Shown: positions 45,967-57,461 of the stretch, in pieces
How positions within the stretch are numbered: position 1 is the stretch's first letter
Layout of the letters: each line of letters opens with the position of its first letter
NCBI GenBank assembly: GCA_017893485.1
Contig: CM030366.1
Span: forward strand, 104,319,796-104,383,795
Direction: 5' to 3'
Source of the DNA: Hemerocallis citrina
Taxonomy: Eukaryota; Streptophyta; Magnoliopsida; Asparagales; Asphodelaceae
DNA length: 64,000 nt
Notes under the pieces: model-generated
Seen by the model: only the letters and a program-made list of their open reading frames with translations
Database searches by the model: none
Told to the model about the DNA's origin: nothing
Program-made: the position numbers and the translations under genes

Positions 45967-47206
45967 TATACGAAATCTGATAATTAAACTGTAGTTTGAC
46001 TATCTCAATAATGGCCGCGGTGTTATTTTTATCTCAGCCTTAACAACATTCACAATCAAATTGCATACAATTTTAGCGTCAACTTTACGGTGGTCTTGAT
46101 TCAATGTATGCGGCCTACAAATTTCTTCACCACGAAATTTGTCCCACCCTTTGGAACGATTGCACGTAATCTCCATGGAAAAACACCATCACTTACGACC
46201 GGTGGGATTTTCACCATCTCCTCAATGGTATGTTTCCTAGGTACCAATTTACATTTCGCGGTATATAGGGTCGGTGTAGATTTCAATGCGACAAATTTTC
46301 GATGTTTCTTGATGGAGTATAACTTCACTACATGCTTGATCGATTCTTTACTTTGGAACTCCTGCCCAATGTACAATTCGTTGACATTCGATGAACCGGA
46401 TGACTTTTGTGGAACTTGATTTACTCTCGCACTTTGTGACATCTCCTCGGTAACATGAACATTAACATTATTAAAGACATCAGTAATGCTCATGTCATTA
46501 TCGTTCATCTCATTTAGATTAACATTTACATATTCATCTTCTTCAACTTTGTCATTATTTTCTGTACTTTCATCAACTTCATCATCAGTTTCTTCCTCTT
46601 CTTCATCATCATCTAATAATTCATTATTGACGGTAGCATTTTGAAATATTCCATAGACATTGGCTGATTGAACATAATCTTGAACCAAACTAGGCTGACA
46701 TGCAACTCAACTTTTGTAGGATCCATGCTTGTTGTATTTGTGAACGTGTCTTCTTATGGGGACAGTGAGATTGCATGTGATGTTTGAACTGGGTTAGAAC
46801 TCATTCCATGTGTTGGTACTTCTCGTACGAAGCTTGAACTAGAAATTAGCATGTGGCTGGACATTATTAATTTGGATTTGCTGAATATATAATTCCAATG
46901 CCCACCAACTATAATTTGGATCAACTGTCCTAACAATCATAGACTTCAGAGTGTTTTCATTTGCTAAGGGCACAATAAAATATTGATCTTCACCTTTTTC
47001 CGCTGCATATCGAGCTAAAATTTTAAATTTTCATTGATCTCTAGCCCAATTAGTAACCTCATAATTTTCTTGACTAATTCTGCCATTGTAATTGTACGGG
47101 GTGACCAAATTATTTTAGGATCAAAAGCACTATAACAACAACCTAGCTTTGCATCACAAATAATTTCACCATGAAAATAAATCCATATAGGAATATCGTA
47201 ATCCAT
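45967..47206 (-). pseudogene. MULE transposase: N-terminal part
   Basis: The likely start MDYDIPIWIYFHGEI is at 47206, followed by GCCYSAFDPKIIW and MAELVKKIMRLLIGLEIN. An acidic linker (LLDDDEEEEETDDEVDES) leads into the DNA-binding zinc-finger-like region: LYIGQEFQSKESIKHVVKLY, FPWRLRAIVPKGGTNFVVKK and GRIHTLNQDHRKVDA. It ends QFNYQISYRK at the B insertion. There are frameshifts near 46690-47015 and 46040. It belongs with 41496-42918. Confidence 0.88.
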
Positions 47207-47289
47207 ACCTATACATATTTATACAAATATGAGACACATTATCTAATATACCCAAGTGTACACGGTAAAGAAGTTATAAAAATCATACC

Positions 47290-47925
47290 TTTGAATCAAT
47301 GATCTGGAATATTGAGCAATTTGGGATCTTCGATGATGGGTTTAGGATTTTGAGAGTAGGAGTAGAGAGGGTTGTGAGTGATGAATTGGATCTTAATAAA
47401 TTTTGGACGGATTTTGATGGTGAAATAACGAATTTGGGAGGCTAGGGTTTTGGCGTTTTGGGTTTCTTTCGGAATTGAGAGTGAAAATGGAAATAGAGAA
47501 GTTAGAGAGAGCGAAACAACAACTCTTTAAAAATTTCCCAATCGACACTCGCTATCTCATTTAGTGAGTGCTAACTGAGATAGTGAGTGTCGATTGATGA
47601 TTTTTTCTTCAAAACCATACACTCACTAACCCAGTTAACGAGTGTGGTACACACAGAGTGTCGATTGAGGAATTTCTTCAAGACCCTACACTCGTTATCC
47701 CAGTTAGCGAGTGTTGTACAAACACACACGCTATCTGAGATAGCGATTCTACACTTGACATGTTGCTTTCAAACACATGATCATATACTCGCTATCTCAG
47801 ATAGCGATGAGGTTTTAACCAAACTCGTTATCTTAGTTAGCAAGTAGGTCATTTTGGTAATTAGTTTCGAAAGTGGGTTAGTTTGGTAAATACTTTTAAA
47901 AGTGGATTATTTTAGTAAAACATTC
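47290..47925 (-). repeat. MULE right TIR with palindrome array
   Basis: It is the inverted match of 40262-40940. It holds about six palindromes such as CGCTATCTCAGATAGCG (about 47788-47804) and degenerate forms GTTATCCCAGTTAGC. Confidence 0.85.
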
Positions 47926-47934
47926 AGTGGTATG

Positions 47935-50028
47935 GCAGCCTCCCAAGTCCCAACTGCCATGAGGCAATGATTGCTTATCTGAATATAAAATATTGTATTA
48001 TATTGTATCAGGCTTTCCACATTCATATTTTTTAATTTAAATTAGTTAATTATAGAATAAATTACACTTAACCCCTCTGAATTTGAAAATTAGCACCACT
48101 TTGTGGAGAATTATTTTTGGATTGAAATGCAATTTTTCTATCTAAAAAGTAGAGGTGGATAACTATTATCTGAACTGACCAATGTGAACTAATCAACCCG
48201 AACCGACTGGTTTTTAACCGAACCAATTGGGGGTTTGTGTTGGCCCGGTTCTTGATCTTCAATAACCAACTTGATCGGTTCGGTTGTTGGATGAGGCTTT
48301 CAAATAACTGATGAAACCGAACCGACCGTACCTCTATGCATAAGTCCATAGAAAATATTGTTCACCTTTAATTTTTTGAATATACAAATAGTCATTTCTC
48401 ATTTTCTTAGCGATACAAACAATCTTCTTTAATTTCTTTAATACAAACCGATCAGTTGTTCTACCTATGTTTTGATTCTCCATAATCATGTGTGTTATGT
48501 TGTTGATAAATGCTTGAATTACAGTGTAGCTAGCTTAATAGAATCATGAATTTGATGTAACATTTAGTAGTTACTTTAATCAAGTCTAGTAGAAATTGTT
48601 TTTTAAATCTTTTTTATTGTACCTAAAATTCAATTAGCTATGATTATTGATATTTCTTTTATGATAATAATTTAAGATTACAGAAGTATGCAAGTGAAAA
48701 AATAGTTTATCTCACCTATTTAAACGTCATCATTTCAAACAATTAGTGCAAAATTCATTAACAATTGTGGTTTTATGAATCTTCATTTTAAATTCATTTC
48801 TGAATAACAAATAGCAAAATGTTTCCTAAGTTTGATTGAAATTGATCTTTTAAATTTCAAAAAAATTATGAATGATGTTGAAGGTGAAAAGTAGCACGCC
48901 AAACCGACCATCCAATCCAATCCAATTCAAACCGAGCTTAATCGGCTTGGATGGAAACCGATCCAATTAATGTTTAGATTGGTTGCAGATGAGAAAATTA
49001 AAAAACTAATCTTCTTTGTGTCGGTGGTGGATGGTCCATATTAGGTCGGATACCGACCGATGCCCAGTCCTACTGAAAAGTCAATTTTTTGCTCTTAAGG
49101 AAATTTAATGCAAAAGCGTAATTTTGATGAAGTTTTTTTTTGCTTCAAAAAGACCTCTAGAAATTATAAATATTGAATTTTTTGCATAATCTTCCGTGTA
49201 AAGTTAGTTCCGAGTAAAAATTTGTCTTGACATAGTTCAGCATTAAACCAACGGCCGACAAAAATATTCATAACCCAATAATCTAATCAGAATCTGACCT
49301 GAAATTTAGGGTATGTGTCCTCTATAATAGATCCATTTTCTTATTGGATGTAAATAAGGATCTATGTGGATACGAATCTGATAATTTGATGGATTATCCG
49401 AACTACATATATTTATATATGTTAATTTAAATATATATCCTAAATTCATACATATTTTAATGCATGGATACCGTATTTTAATTTTTTAATGTCTAGTAGG
49501 AATGCAAATATTAATATACTATTTATTTCGTAATACACACATACCAATAAATTATCATTTTCTTTGATTACAAAGATGAAAAGTTATGTTTAGCTATTGA
49601 GATAAGATTCTTTTTCGTTTCAATATTTTCATCCATAAGAATATTTTAGTATTTTGAATATGTACCACGTAAGTTTTAGCAATTAGTTTTATAGGTAGAG
49701 AAAATTTTCTTATCAAAAAATTAATAATTTATGGAAAAAATGGATTTGGATAATCCGTAAACTCGATCTGAATTCGAAAATAATGGTTGGATCTAATCTA
49801 AATAAGTTTGGTTCCGCATGAAGATCTTATAGAATCTGACCCGTTGTCGCCCCTAATTAAACTCTTTGTTGATAAAATTATCATTTTTAAATATAAATAA
49901 TATATTTCAGTAGAAAGCAATTCTTCGGTGATTTATTGCCAATTTTAAAACTCATGGGGTCATTTGCCAAAATTCAAAACTCAGGGGGTTTACTAAAATT
50001 AATTGAAATATATCCTTAATTCTAATCA
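47935..50028. other. AT-rich intergenic DNA without genes
   Basis: No coding sequence is supported. Besides the small MITE at 48150 there are GRTCGG/ACCGA-rich patches near 48900-49060 and 49240-49860 that look like decayed hAT-type termini, but I could not pair them. Confidence 0.4.
48150..48336. mobile_element. Possible hAT-like MITE
   Basis: It starts TAGAGGTGGATAAC and ends GTACCTCTA, with CCGAACCGA-type internal repeats, resembling the MITE at 11560. The 8-bp flanks CTAAAAAG and TGCATAAG do not match well. Confidence 0.4.
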
Positions 50029-50363
50029 GAGTAATGCTCCACCTATTTCTAAATCTACTACACTTTTCTTTATTACCTTAGATAGCACACTACTATTAGA
50101 TGTTTCTACCACATACTCTACAATATCTCCACTAATGGTGTGCCTACTAGGATAGTAAATAGAAATGTAGTAGATTTTATAGGAGTAATGCTTCATCCAC
50201 TACCAGTTTCACTACCAATTTCACTACCATTCTCTTCTCTATCTTAGGTGGCACACTCTTATTGGAGAGTTCCCTCACATACTCTCTCTTCCCCCACCTA
50301 TTGAAGTGTGCCACCTAAGGTAGTGAAGAGAAATGTCGTAGAATTGGTAGTGGATGTAGGATT
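50029..50363. mobile_element. Two adjacent hairpin MITEs
   Basis: Each half is an imperfect hairpin. In the first (about 50036-50183), CTCCACC...AAATCTACTAC pairs with GTAGTAGATTTTATAGGAG. In the second (about 50183-50363), CATCCACTACCA and CTTAGGTGGCACAC pair with GTGTGCCACCTAAGG and TGGTAGTGGATG. Both start with GTAATGCTYC. The superfamily is uncertain. Confidence 0.55.
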
Positions 50364-50374
50364 TTATAGTAGAA

Positions 50375-51090
<716 letters not shown>

Positions 51091-51096
51091 TATATA

Positions 51097-51493
51097 CTTA
51101 TGGAAACATGGACTTTTATACCCCAATTCATAATTATTTTTCAACATATACTAATGAAAATATGGACTTTAATTTACAACTAATTATTGTCATATTATTC
51201 AAACTTGAGCTATATAATTTTGATTTACTGTTGATAAGGTTTTTGTATGCTGTATCGTTTTGAAGACGTGCCATAGGCACATGGCCACGGGAAAATCTAG
51301 TATATATAGAGGGGGGGGGGGGGGGAGGGGAGAGAGAAAGAGAGAAATAATTAAATAAATTAATGAATTGTTTTTTGGAAATTTAAATTTGAATTTTGGG
51401 GAGAAAATGTGTTTAGTGAGATTAGATCTGAGTCTTTGATTTGGGATTGAAGGAGAGCCACTTGATAGCTTTCTTTGTATTTTATTATATAGA
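51097..51493. mobile_element. Helitron H2 halves in opposed orientation
   Basis: A plus-strand 3' half ends CTAG at 51297-51300 with GGCACATGGCC beside it. It is followed by a minus-strand 5' half whose terminus TCTATATAATAAAATAC is at 51493. That base is directly next to the CTAG of H3 at 51494, with no spacer. Confidence 0.7.
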
Positions 51494-51710
51494 CTAGATT
51501 TGCCTGTGGGCACGTGCCTACGGCACGTCTTCAGAACGATATAGCAAATGAAAAACCTTGTAAACAGTAAATCAACAATTATATAGATCAAGTTTGAATA
51601 GTATGACAATAATTAGTTGTAAATAAAAGTCCATGTTTTCATTAGTATATGTTGAAAAATAATTATGAATTGGGGTATAAAATTCCATGTTTCATATATA
51701 TATATATATA

Positions 51711-51808
51711 GTAAGTCTATTAAGAGCTGGGAAGCTGAGATTCTTATCGAGAGCTGGGATTCTCCACCGTTCGATTGCGATCCGATGGTCAAGATTTGAT
51801 TTGACCAT

Positions 51809-51868
<60 letters not shown>

Positions 51869-53172
51869 AGTCTATTAAGAGCTGGGAAGCTGAGATTCTT
51901 ATCGAGAGCTGGGATTCTCCACCGTTCGATTGCGATCCGATGGTCAAGATTTGATCTGACCATCAACAGATATGTTGAAGGGCAAAACAGGAATTTCTCA
52001 GCTCAGATCTTTCTCAGGAGAGCTCTACTACTCTCTCTCGTTCTCTCTCTTTCTCTCTTTGACGAATCTGAAGAAATCCCCCCGCCCCCGTAAAACCCCC
52101 TAGCTTCGAATACTTGGCCCATCCCACCCGTTCTCTCTCTCTCTTCGATGCGTCTCTCATCTCTCCTGTTCTCTCTCTCTTCTCAAAGCGTCGCCCATCT
52201 CAGTTCCTGAGCATTTCGATGCTAGGGTTTTTGATTTTGGTCCATTTTAATGGCAAATGGAGTGTTGGGGTTTTGAGGGGTTTGGCTGCTATCGAAACCC
52301 ACCCGATCGAATCTCTCTCTCTCTTCGATGCGTCTCTCATCTCTCCTGTTCTCTCTCTCTTCTCAAAGCGTCGCCCATCTCAGTTCCTGAGCATTTCGAT
52401 GCTAGGGTTTTTGATTTTGGTCCATTTTAATGGCAAATGGAGTGTTGGGGTTTTGAGGGGTTTGGCTGTTATCGAAACCCACCCGATCGAATCTCTCTCT
52501 CTCTCTTCGATGCGTCGCTCATCTCTTCCATTCTCTCTCTCTCTCTTTCGAAGCTAGGGTTTTTGGTTTTTGATTTTGGTCCATTGAGGTGTTTGGCTGC
52601 TAGCGAAACCCACCCATTCGAAACGCTAACTCCACCTTTCTTCTCCACCCCGACATCTTCGAATCAGGTATAATTTTGTGAACATTTTTTTCCCAATTTG
52701 TTTTTTTCAAATCCCTTATTTTGTAAATTAATTGCTTACTTTGAAAATTAATTTTTCAGTTAATATTTGCATCTGAAGAATAATGTGTGGAACAAGATGA
52801 TCAGCTACAATATGTCAGGGAAGTATTCGAATCCCATTTATCCATTTTAGGGTTTGGTCTTTCTATATTTTAGGTTTGATTGTTGATAGTTCGATTGGTG
52901 GTGGTTCATGATGGGAAACAAATATGTATCATTCTATTTTATGTTTTGTTTACTGTTAACCATGACTTTATTATGCTATAGTAGTATACTAGTTTGTTAT
53001 ATTCATGTGATTGTGAGTTCGCTTCTTCGTTGGATAACTTGGATTCTAGTTTTACAAGTGATGATGAGATGGATTATGTTTCTGAAATTGCACACTATGA
53101 ATCATTTATTTAATGATTTGCAGGAGTGACTAGTGATGAATTAATTCTATCTGTGCTTTATTTTTCCTCATT
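51711..53172 (+). repeat. Left arm of the long-TIR element
   Basis: The arm pairs with 55893-57132. It contains an internal 180-bp tandem duplication (about 52130-52310 and 52310-52490), each with CCCATCTCAGTTCCTGAGCA and GCTAGGGTTTTTGATTTTGG. ORFs of 147 and 73 codons here have inverted counterparts in the right arm and are not genes. Confidence 0.88.
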
Positions 53173-53334
53173 GGTTATAAGTGATGATGAGATGGATTAT
53201 GTTTCTGAAGTTGCACACTATGATTTAATGATTAATAGGAGTGACTAGTGATGAAACAATCCTATTTGAGCTTTACGATTGTTACTTCAAATGACTGTTT
53301 TTTCGGGAGAGCTGAGATTTTTTCGGATTCGTCA

Positions 53335-53377
<43 letters not shown>

Positions 53378-53720
53378 GGAGAGAGTAGCTCAGATGAGAA
53401 AGATTTGAGCTGAGAAATGATTGTTTTGCCCTTCAACATATCAGTTGATGGTCGGATCAAATCTGGACCATTGGATCGCAATCGAATGGCTGAAATCTCA
53501 GCTCACAATACTTGAATTTGTCAAAATTTTACTTTGAGTATACTTGAATAGTTTGTTTTGCATTAGTAGCAAGCAATTTTTCCTTATTTTTTAAAAGTGA
53601 TGATGAGATGGATTATGTTTCTGAAGTTGCACACTATGATTCTTTTATGATTTAATTAAAGATTTATAGAAGTGATCAGTGATGAAATAATCCTATCTGA
53701 GCTCTGAGCTTTATGATTGA
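53040..53720 (+). repeat. Three copies of a ~130-bp unit plus an internal TIR-end copy
   Basis: GTGATGATGAGATGGATTAT with TTGCACACTATGA recurs at about 53060, 53180 and 53598. Between them, 53303-53505 is an inverted copy of the outer left arm (GGATTCGTCAAGGAGAGAGA, CCTTCAACATATCAGTTGAT), so a shorter internal unit or an earlier terminus is embedded. Confidence 0.75.
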
Positions 53721-54042
53721 TTGATTGTTTTGTTGAATGTTTTTTATTGTAAGACACCATCATCACTTTTCGCTGAATGTTTTTTATTGTCAGACACTAC
53801 TTTTATTTGAGGGTCTCAAAAGGTCTATTTTTAACTGCTATTAGTTAGAGATGGATTTATTCAGATTGCTTTGGAAGGATAGGATTTAAAGTGCACCAAA
53901 AATAGTCAAATTAAGAAGCCAATATAAACTCTGGTTAAAGAAGAACTTAGAACAATCCCCTCATTGTATTCCAGTTTAATATGCTGGATGTTGGCCATGA
54001 AAACTGAGCTACTGCTAAAGTTTCACTATATTTATTTTTTAG

Positions 54043-54388
54043 GTTGGCGACAAGGTTAAAAAGGGACAGGTGGTCTGCATTTTTGAGGCGATGAAACTGA
54101 TGAACGAGATTGAGGTAATTATATTTGCATTATATTTGAAAAGCAAGGGGTTTGTCTCTAATAAACTATCATATACATCACACATGTCTCCTTTTTGTGT
54201 TGTAGGCTAATCAGGACGGGACAGTCGTTGATGTAGTTGCAGAGGATGGAAAGCCAGTGAGCATTGATACTGTATGTCTCTTCTACATGTTCCTTATGCT
54301 TCTTTTGCACGTCTTTTGTATGTCGTATCTTATTCGTCTAATTGATTTCACTTTTGGTTTGCAGCCTTTGCTTGTCATTGAACCCTGA
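54043..54388 (+). pseudogene. BCCP: Biotin carboxyl carrier protein, last three exons (captured fragment)
   Basis: Exons 54043-54114, 54206-54271 and 54365-54388 keep perfect AG/GT junctions and one open frame of 53 codons plus stop. They encode VGDKVKKGQVVCIFEAMKLM, NEIEANQDGTVVDVVAEDGK and PVSIDTPLLVIEP. EAMKLMNEIE is the biotin attachment site; its Lys is the residue biotinylated in plastid acetyl-CoA carboxylase. Full plant BCCP is about 250-290 residues with a transit peptide, so only the C-terminal half of the biotinyl domain is here. The 5' part is replaced by the element's arm. The clean splice sites suggest recent capture. Confidence 0.9.
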
Positions 54389-55047
54389 AGAAATGCGAGG
54401 GGTGTAGGTGTAGCATAGGAAAATTCTTATCAAGGTTTATTTGTTCTTCTATGGGGAAAAAAATATATCGACATTATCCTATCATCTCAAGAATAAGGTA
54501 CTTCATGATCAGTGGAACGTTGACACCGAGGAGGGAGAAAAAATAAGGCAAAAAATTGACGAAGCCCGACAGCCCTCTAGATATCGTTTGTCTTCATTGT
54601 GTATCTTGTAACTCTATATTTTTCTTTGACTGTAATTTTAGGATGTCGGATAAAAATTTTAAAGTTTTTGTTACAGGCTTATACAAGCAAAGATTGTTAT
54701 TTTATGAAGAGATAATAAAATTAATGGTTAGCTGTCTTCCTACAGAAACTGAATATGAAGTTCAAAATGTGTAAGCTCAGAACAACAGAAACTGAACATG
54801 AAGTTCAAAATGTGTAAGCTCAGAACAACAGAAACTGAACACCACCAACCACCAACCAATGTGTACACCAATTGCCGAAAACAACAAAAACCAAATGGAG
54901 ATTATGCAAAAGGATTAAAAACACAATTGTAACCACAAACTAGTTTTAACTTTCAACTTCCATTATTTCCACAATCCATACATGACCAACACACTAATAC
55001 ACATTTAAACCTCCTAGCAGTCGAAACATTCTCAATGGGTCAAAAAT
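54389..55047 (+). other. BCCP 3' flank and other captured sequence
   Basis: The part to about 54780 is probably BCCP 3'UTR and flank (an ORF of 72 codons is not supported). A 45-bp direct repeat with ACAGAAACTGAA and TGAAGTTCAAAATGTGTAAG occurs at 54745-54840. The rest shows no recognised gene. Confidence 0.4.
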
Positions 55048-55160
55048 AAAGTGTCCTCTTCGCCCTCTCGCAAGCAGTTTTCAGCCTTCTCAAGGCTCTC
55101 GGGTTCTCCACTAACATCCTTCTTGTTCTTCCTCTTGAATCCTGAACAAAGTGATTCACC
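55048..55160 (-). pseudogene. HSP70: HSP70 fragment (captured)
   Basis: On the minus strand VNHFVQ is followed by [13 protein letters not shown] in one frame and [17 protein letters not shown] in the next. Together these match the strongly conserved segment in the ATPase domain of cytosolic HSP70. A missing T at the GATTTCAAG position and a second shift explain the two frames. The fragment covers about 37 codons and lies opposite to the BCCP exons. No other HSP70 sequence is visible in the window. Confidence 0.85.
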
Positions 55161-55892
55161 AAAAAATAAAGAAGCAAGTACATAAATATATGTATTATAA
55201 TGAATTGCAGGTAAATTTTTGACTTGGAGATATAACCACATACCACTCGACTGTTCCTAAAGAGTGTTTGATGAACATGGTAAAGCTGGAAATTTTAAAT
55301 CACAGGGTATCATCAAATATAGGATAGACTGGTATTTGAACAACAACAAAAAATTTCAGCAAAAAAAATCTGTAGGCTCAGAACAACTACAGCAGCAAAG
55401 AAAACTGTAGGCTCAGAACATCGATAAGAGATCCTACGGCTAAGAACTTTTGCACACGATAAGGGCATCTTCTCACCATCTCATAATAGACTTACTCATG
55501 TATATATATAGAGTTAAAAAAACCAGTAGGCTTAGAACACACTATTCTCACTAGGGCTGCATTGCCGTGCCAACTAGAATATGACAGATAAATAATCAAG
55601 CATAAATACAACAAGCTGTAAAAATTATTTAGATCATAAAGTGTTTCGCATCACTGCCTACACCAACACATCGAAGGTGAGAATCAAACCCCAACAGGCT
55701 TAAATGAGTATCCAAATCATACGCATCCAACGTGAGTTACAAAAATATAGTGATAATAAATCAAAGTAGTGCTTGTCATCATCGCCTCGCCTATACCAAC
55801 ACACACAACAAAAGACAGTTTCTACAAATTTAAAAGCATTGTTTTAGATACAAGCTATGTTTGGCTACATAAGAACCATTGAAACCACTTGC
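55161..55892. other. Interior of the long-TIR element, origin unknown
   Basis: No ORF is supported. TAATAGACTTACT at about 55487-55499 repeats the outermost TIR sequence, another internal terminus-like copy. The rest may come from further captured flanks. Confidence 0.4.
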
Positions 55893-56553
55893 AACAATGA
55901 GGAAAAATAAAGCTCAGATAGGATTAATTCATCACTAGTCACTCCTACAAATCATTAAATAAATGATTCATAGTGTGCAATTTCAGAAACATAATCCATT
56001 TCATCATCACTTGTAAAACTAGAACCCAAGTTATCCAACGAAGAAGCGAACTCACAATCACATGAATATAACAGACTAGTATACTACTATAGCATAATAA
56101 AGTCATGGTTAACAGTAAATCAAACATAAAATAGAATGATACGGATTTGTTTCACATCCTGAACCACCACCGATCGAACTATTAACAATCAGACCTAAAA
56201 TATAGAAAGACCAAACCCCAAAATGGATAAATGGGATTCGAATACTTCCCTGACATATTGTAGCTGATCATCTTGTTCCACACACTATTCTTCAGATGCA
56301 AACATTACCTGACAAATTAATTTTTAAAGCAAGCAATTAATTTACAAAATAATGGATTTGAAAAAAAACAAATTGGAAAAAAAATGTTCACAAAATTATA
56401 CCTGATTCGAAAATGTCAGGGTGGAGAAGAAAGGTGGAGTTAAGGTTTCGAATGGGTGGATTTCGATAGCAGCCAAACACTAATCAAAAACCAAAAACCC
56501 TAGCTTTGAAAGAGAGAGAGAGAGAGAACGGGAAAGATGAGCGACGCATCGGG

Positions 56554-56599
<46 letters not shown>

Positions 56600-57029
56600 T
56601 TCAATAGCAGCCAAACCCCTCAAAACCCCAACACTCCATTTGCCATTAAAATGGACCAAAATCAAAAACCCTAGCATCGAAATGCTCAGGAACTGAGATG
56701 GGTGACGCATCGAAGAGAGAGAGAGAGAGAACGGGAGAGATGAGCGACGCATCGAAGAGAGAGAGAGAACGGGTGGGATGGACCAAGTATTCGAAGCTAG
56801 GGTTTTTTATGGGGGCGGGGGGATTTCTTCGGATTCGTCAAAGAGAGAAAGAGAGAACGGGAGAGAGTAGTAGAGCTCTCCTGAGAAAGATCTGAGCTGA
56901 GAAATGACTGCTTTGCCCTTCAACATATCTGTTGATGATCGGATCAAATCTTGACCATCGGATCGCAATCGAACGGTGGAGAATCCCAACTCTACATAAG
57001 AATCTCAGCTTCTCAGCTCTTAATAGACT

Positions 57030-57084
<55 letters not shown>

Positions 57085-57132
57085 CCCAACTCTACATAAG
57101 AATCTCAGCTTCTCAGCTCTTAATAGACTTAC
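55893..57132 (-). repeat. Right arm of the long-TIR element
   Basis: It is the inverted match of 51711-53172. The outer 72 bp are repeated at 57062-57132 after a TA run (about 57033-57082). GA-rich tracts (56510-56595 and 56715-56770) are expanded relative to the left arm. Confidence 0.88.
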
Positions 57133-57147
57133 TATATATATATATAT

Positions 57148-57180
<33 letters not shown>

Positions 57181-57390
57181 TAAATAATTAAATAAATAAA
57201 GAAGTTGTTTTGGGAGGTATTTGAATTTGAGTTTTGGGAAAAAAACTTTTGGACGGAAAAATATGTTTTGTGAGGTTAAACGTGGATCAGTCCACTTGAC
57301 AGCTTTCTTTGTATTTTATTATATAGATAACTCTGGTTATAAACAAGCCGGGACCACTTCTTCCAACTTTGGACTGAATAAATACAGGAA

Positions 57391-57461
57391 TCATATATAA
57401 ATCTCACTGAACTTTCTCCCTTTATCTCTTCAGCAGTAGACAGACAGACAGAGAACGAAAT
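57391..57461 (+). promoter_or_regulatory. Core promoter and 5' leader of the acyl-activating enzyme gene
   Basis: TATATAAAT at 57394-57402 lies about 60 bp upstream of the ATG at 57462, the expected TATA-box place for a leader of 25-40 bp. The CTTTCTCCCTTTATCTCTTC pyrimidine-rich initiator follows. The start context ATATGGC has G at +4. The Helitron H3 end is only 67 bp upstream of the TATA box. Confidence 0.6.

Larger units (their letters stand above)
40262..47925 (-). mobile_element. Mutator-like element (MULE) with long TIRs
   Basis: Inverted ends GAACTTTTTACCAAAATGAT (40262) and the complement of ATTTTAGTAAAACATTC (47925) continue as matching TIRs of roughly 650-680 bp (to about 40940 and from about 47290). 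Flanking 9-bp sequences AGTGGTAAG (40253-40261) and AGTGGTATG (47926-47934) agree at eight positions, the MULE duplication length. A minus-strand transposase gene lies inside, split by the LTR-like insertion 42924-45961. Without that insertion the element is about 4.6 kb. Confidence 0.88.
51711..57132. mobile_element. Long-TIR element carrying BCCP and HSP70 fragments (Pack-type)
   Basis: Termini GTAAGTCTATTAAGAGCTG (51711) and CAGCTCTTAATAGACTTAC (57132) are inverted and flanked by TA on both sides, inside TA microsatellite. Inverted arms extend to about 53172 and 55893, roughly 1.2-1.4 kb, with high visible identity. The terminal about 100-150 bp are duplicated at both ends, separated by TA repeats (inner copies start at 51866 and end at 57032). 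The centre holds BCCP exons (plus strand) and an HSP70 piece (minus strand). No transposase is seen. Pack-MULE is the best-known precedent, but TA flanks would also fit another TIR superfamily. Confidence 0.85.
51494..57327 (-). mobile_element. Helitron H3 (minus), interrupted by the long-TIR element
   Basis: The minus-strand 3' end CTAG is at 51494-51497 followed by the hairpin GGCACGTGCC. The minus-strand 5' end TCTATATAATAAAATAC is at 57327, and both ends obey A|TC...CTAG|T. The body is in two parts, 51494-51708 and about 57150-57327, separated by the element 51711-57132. The right part has the GAGTTTTGGGAAAA and GACGGAAAAATATGTTTTG segments seen in the 21853 copy. Confidence 0.8.

Noticed and set aside
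52114..52673. ORFs of 147 and 78 codons with a repeated FLSISMLGFLILVHF segment
   Set aside because: They are the TIR arm with an internal duplication; the same peptides appear inverted in the right arm.
54043..54388. A functional BCCP gene
   Set aside because: Only the last three exons are present. The sequence upstream is the inverted-repeat arm of a mobile element, with no transit peptide or N-terminal exons.
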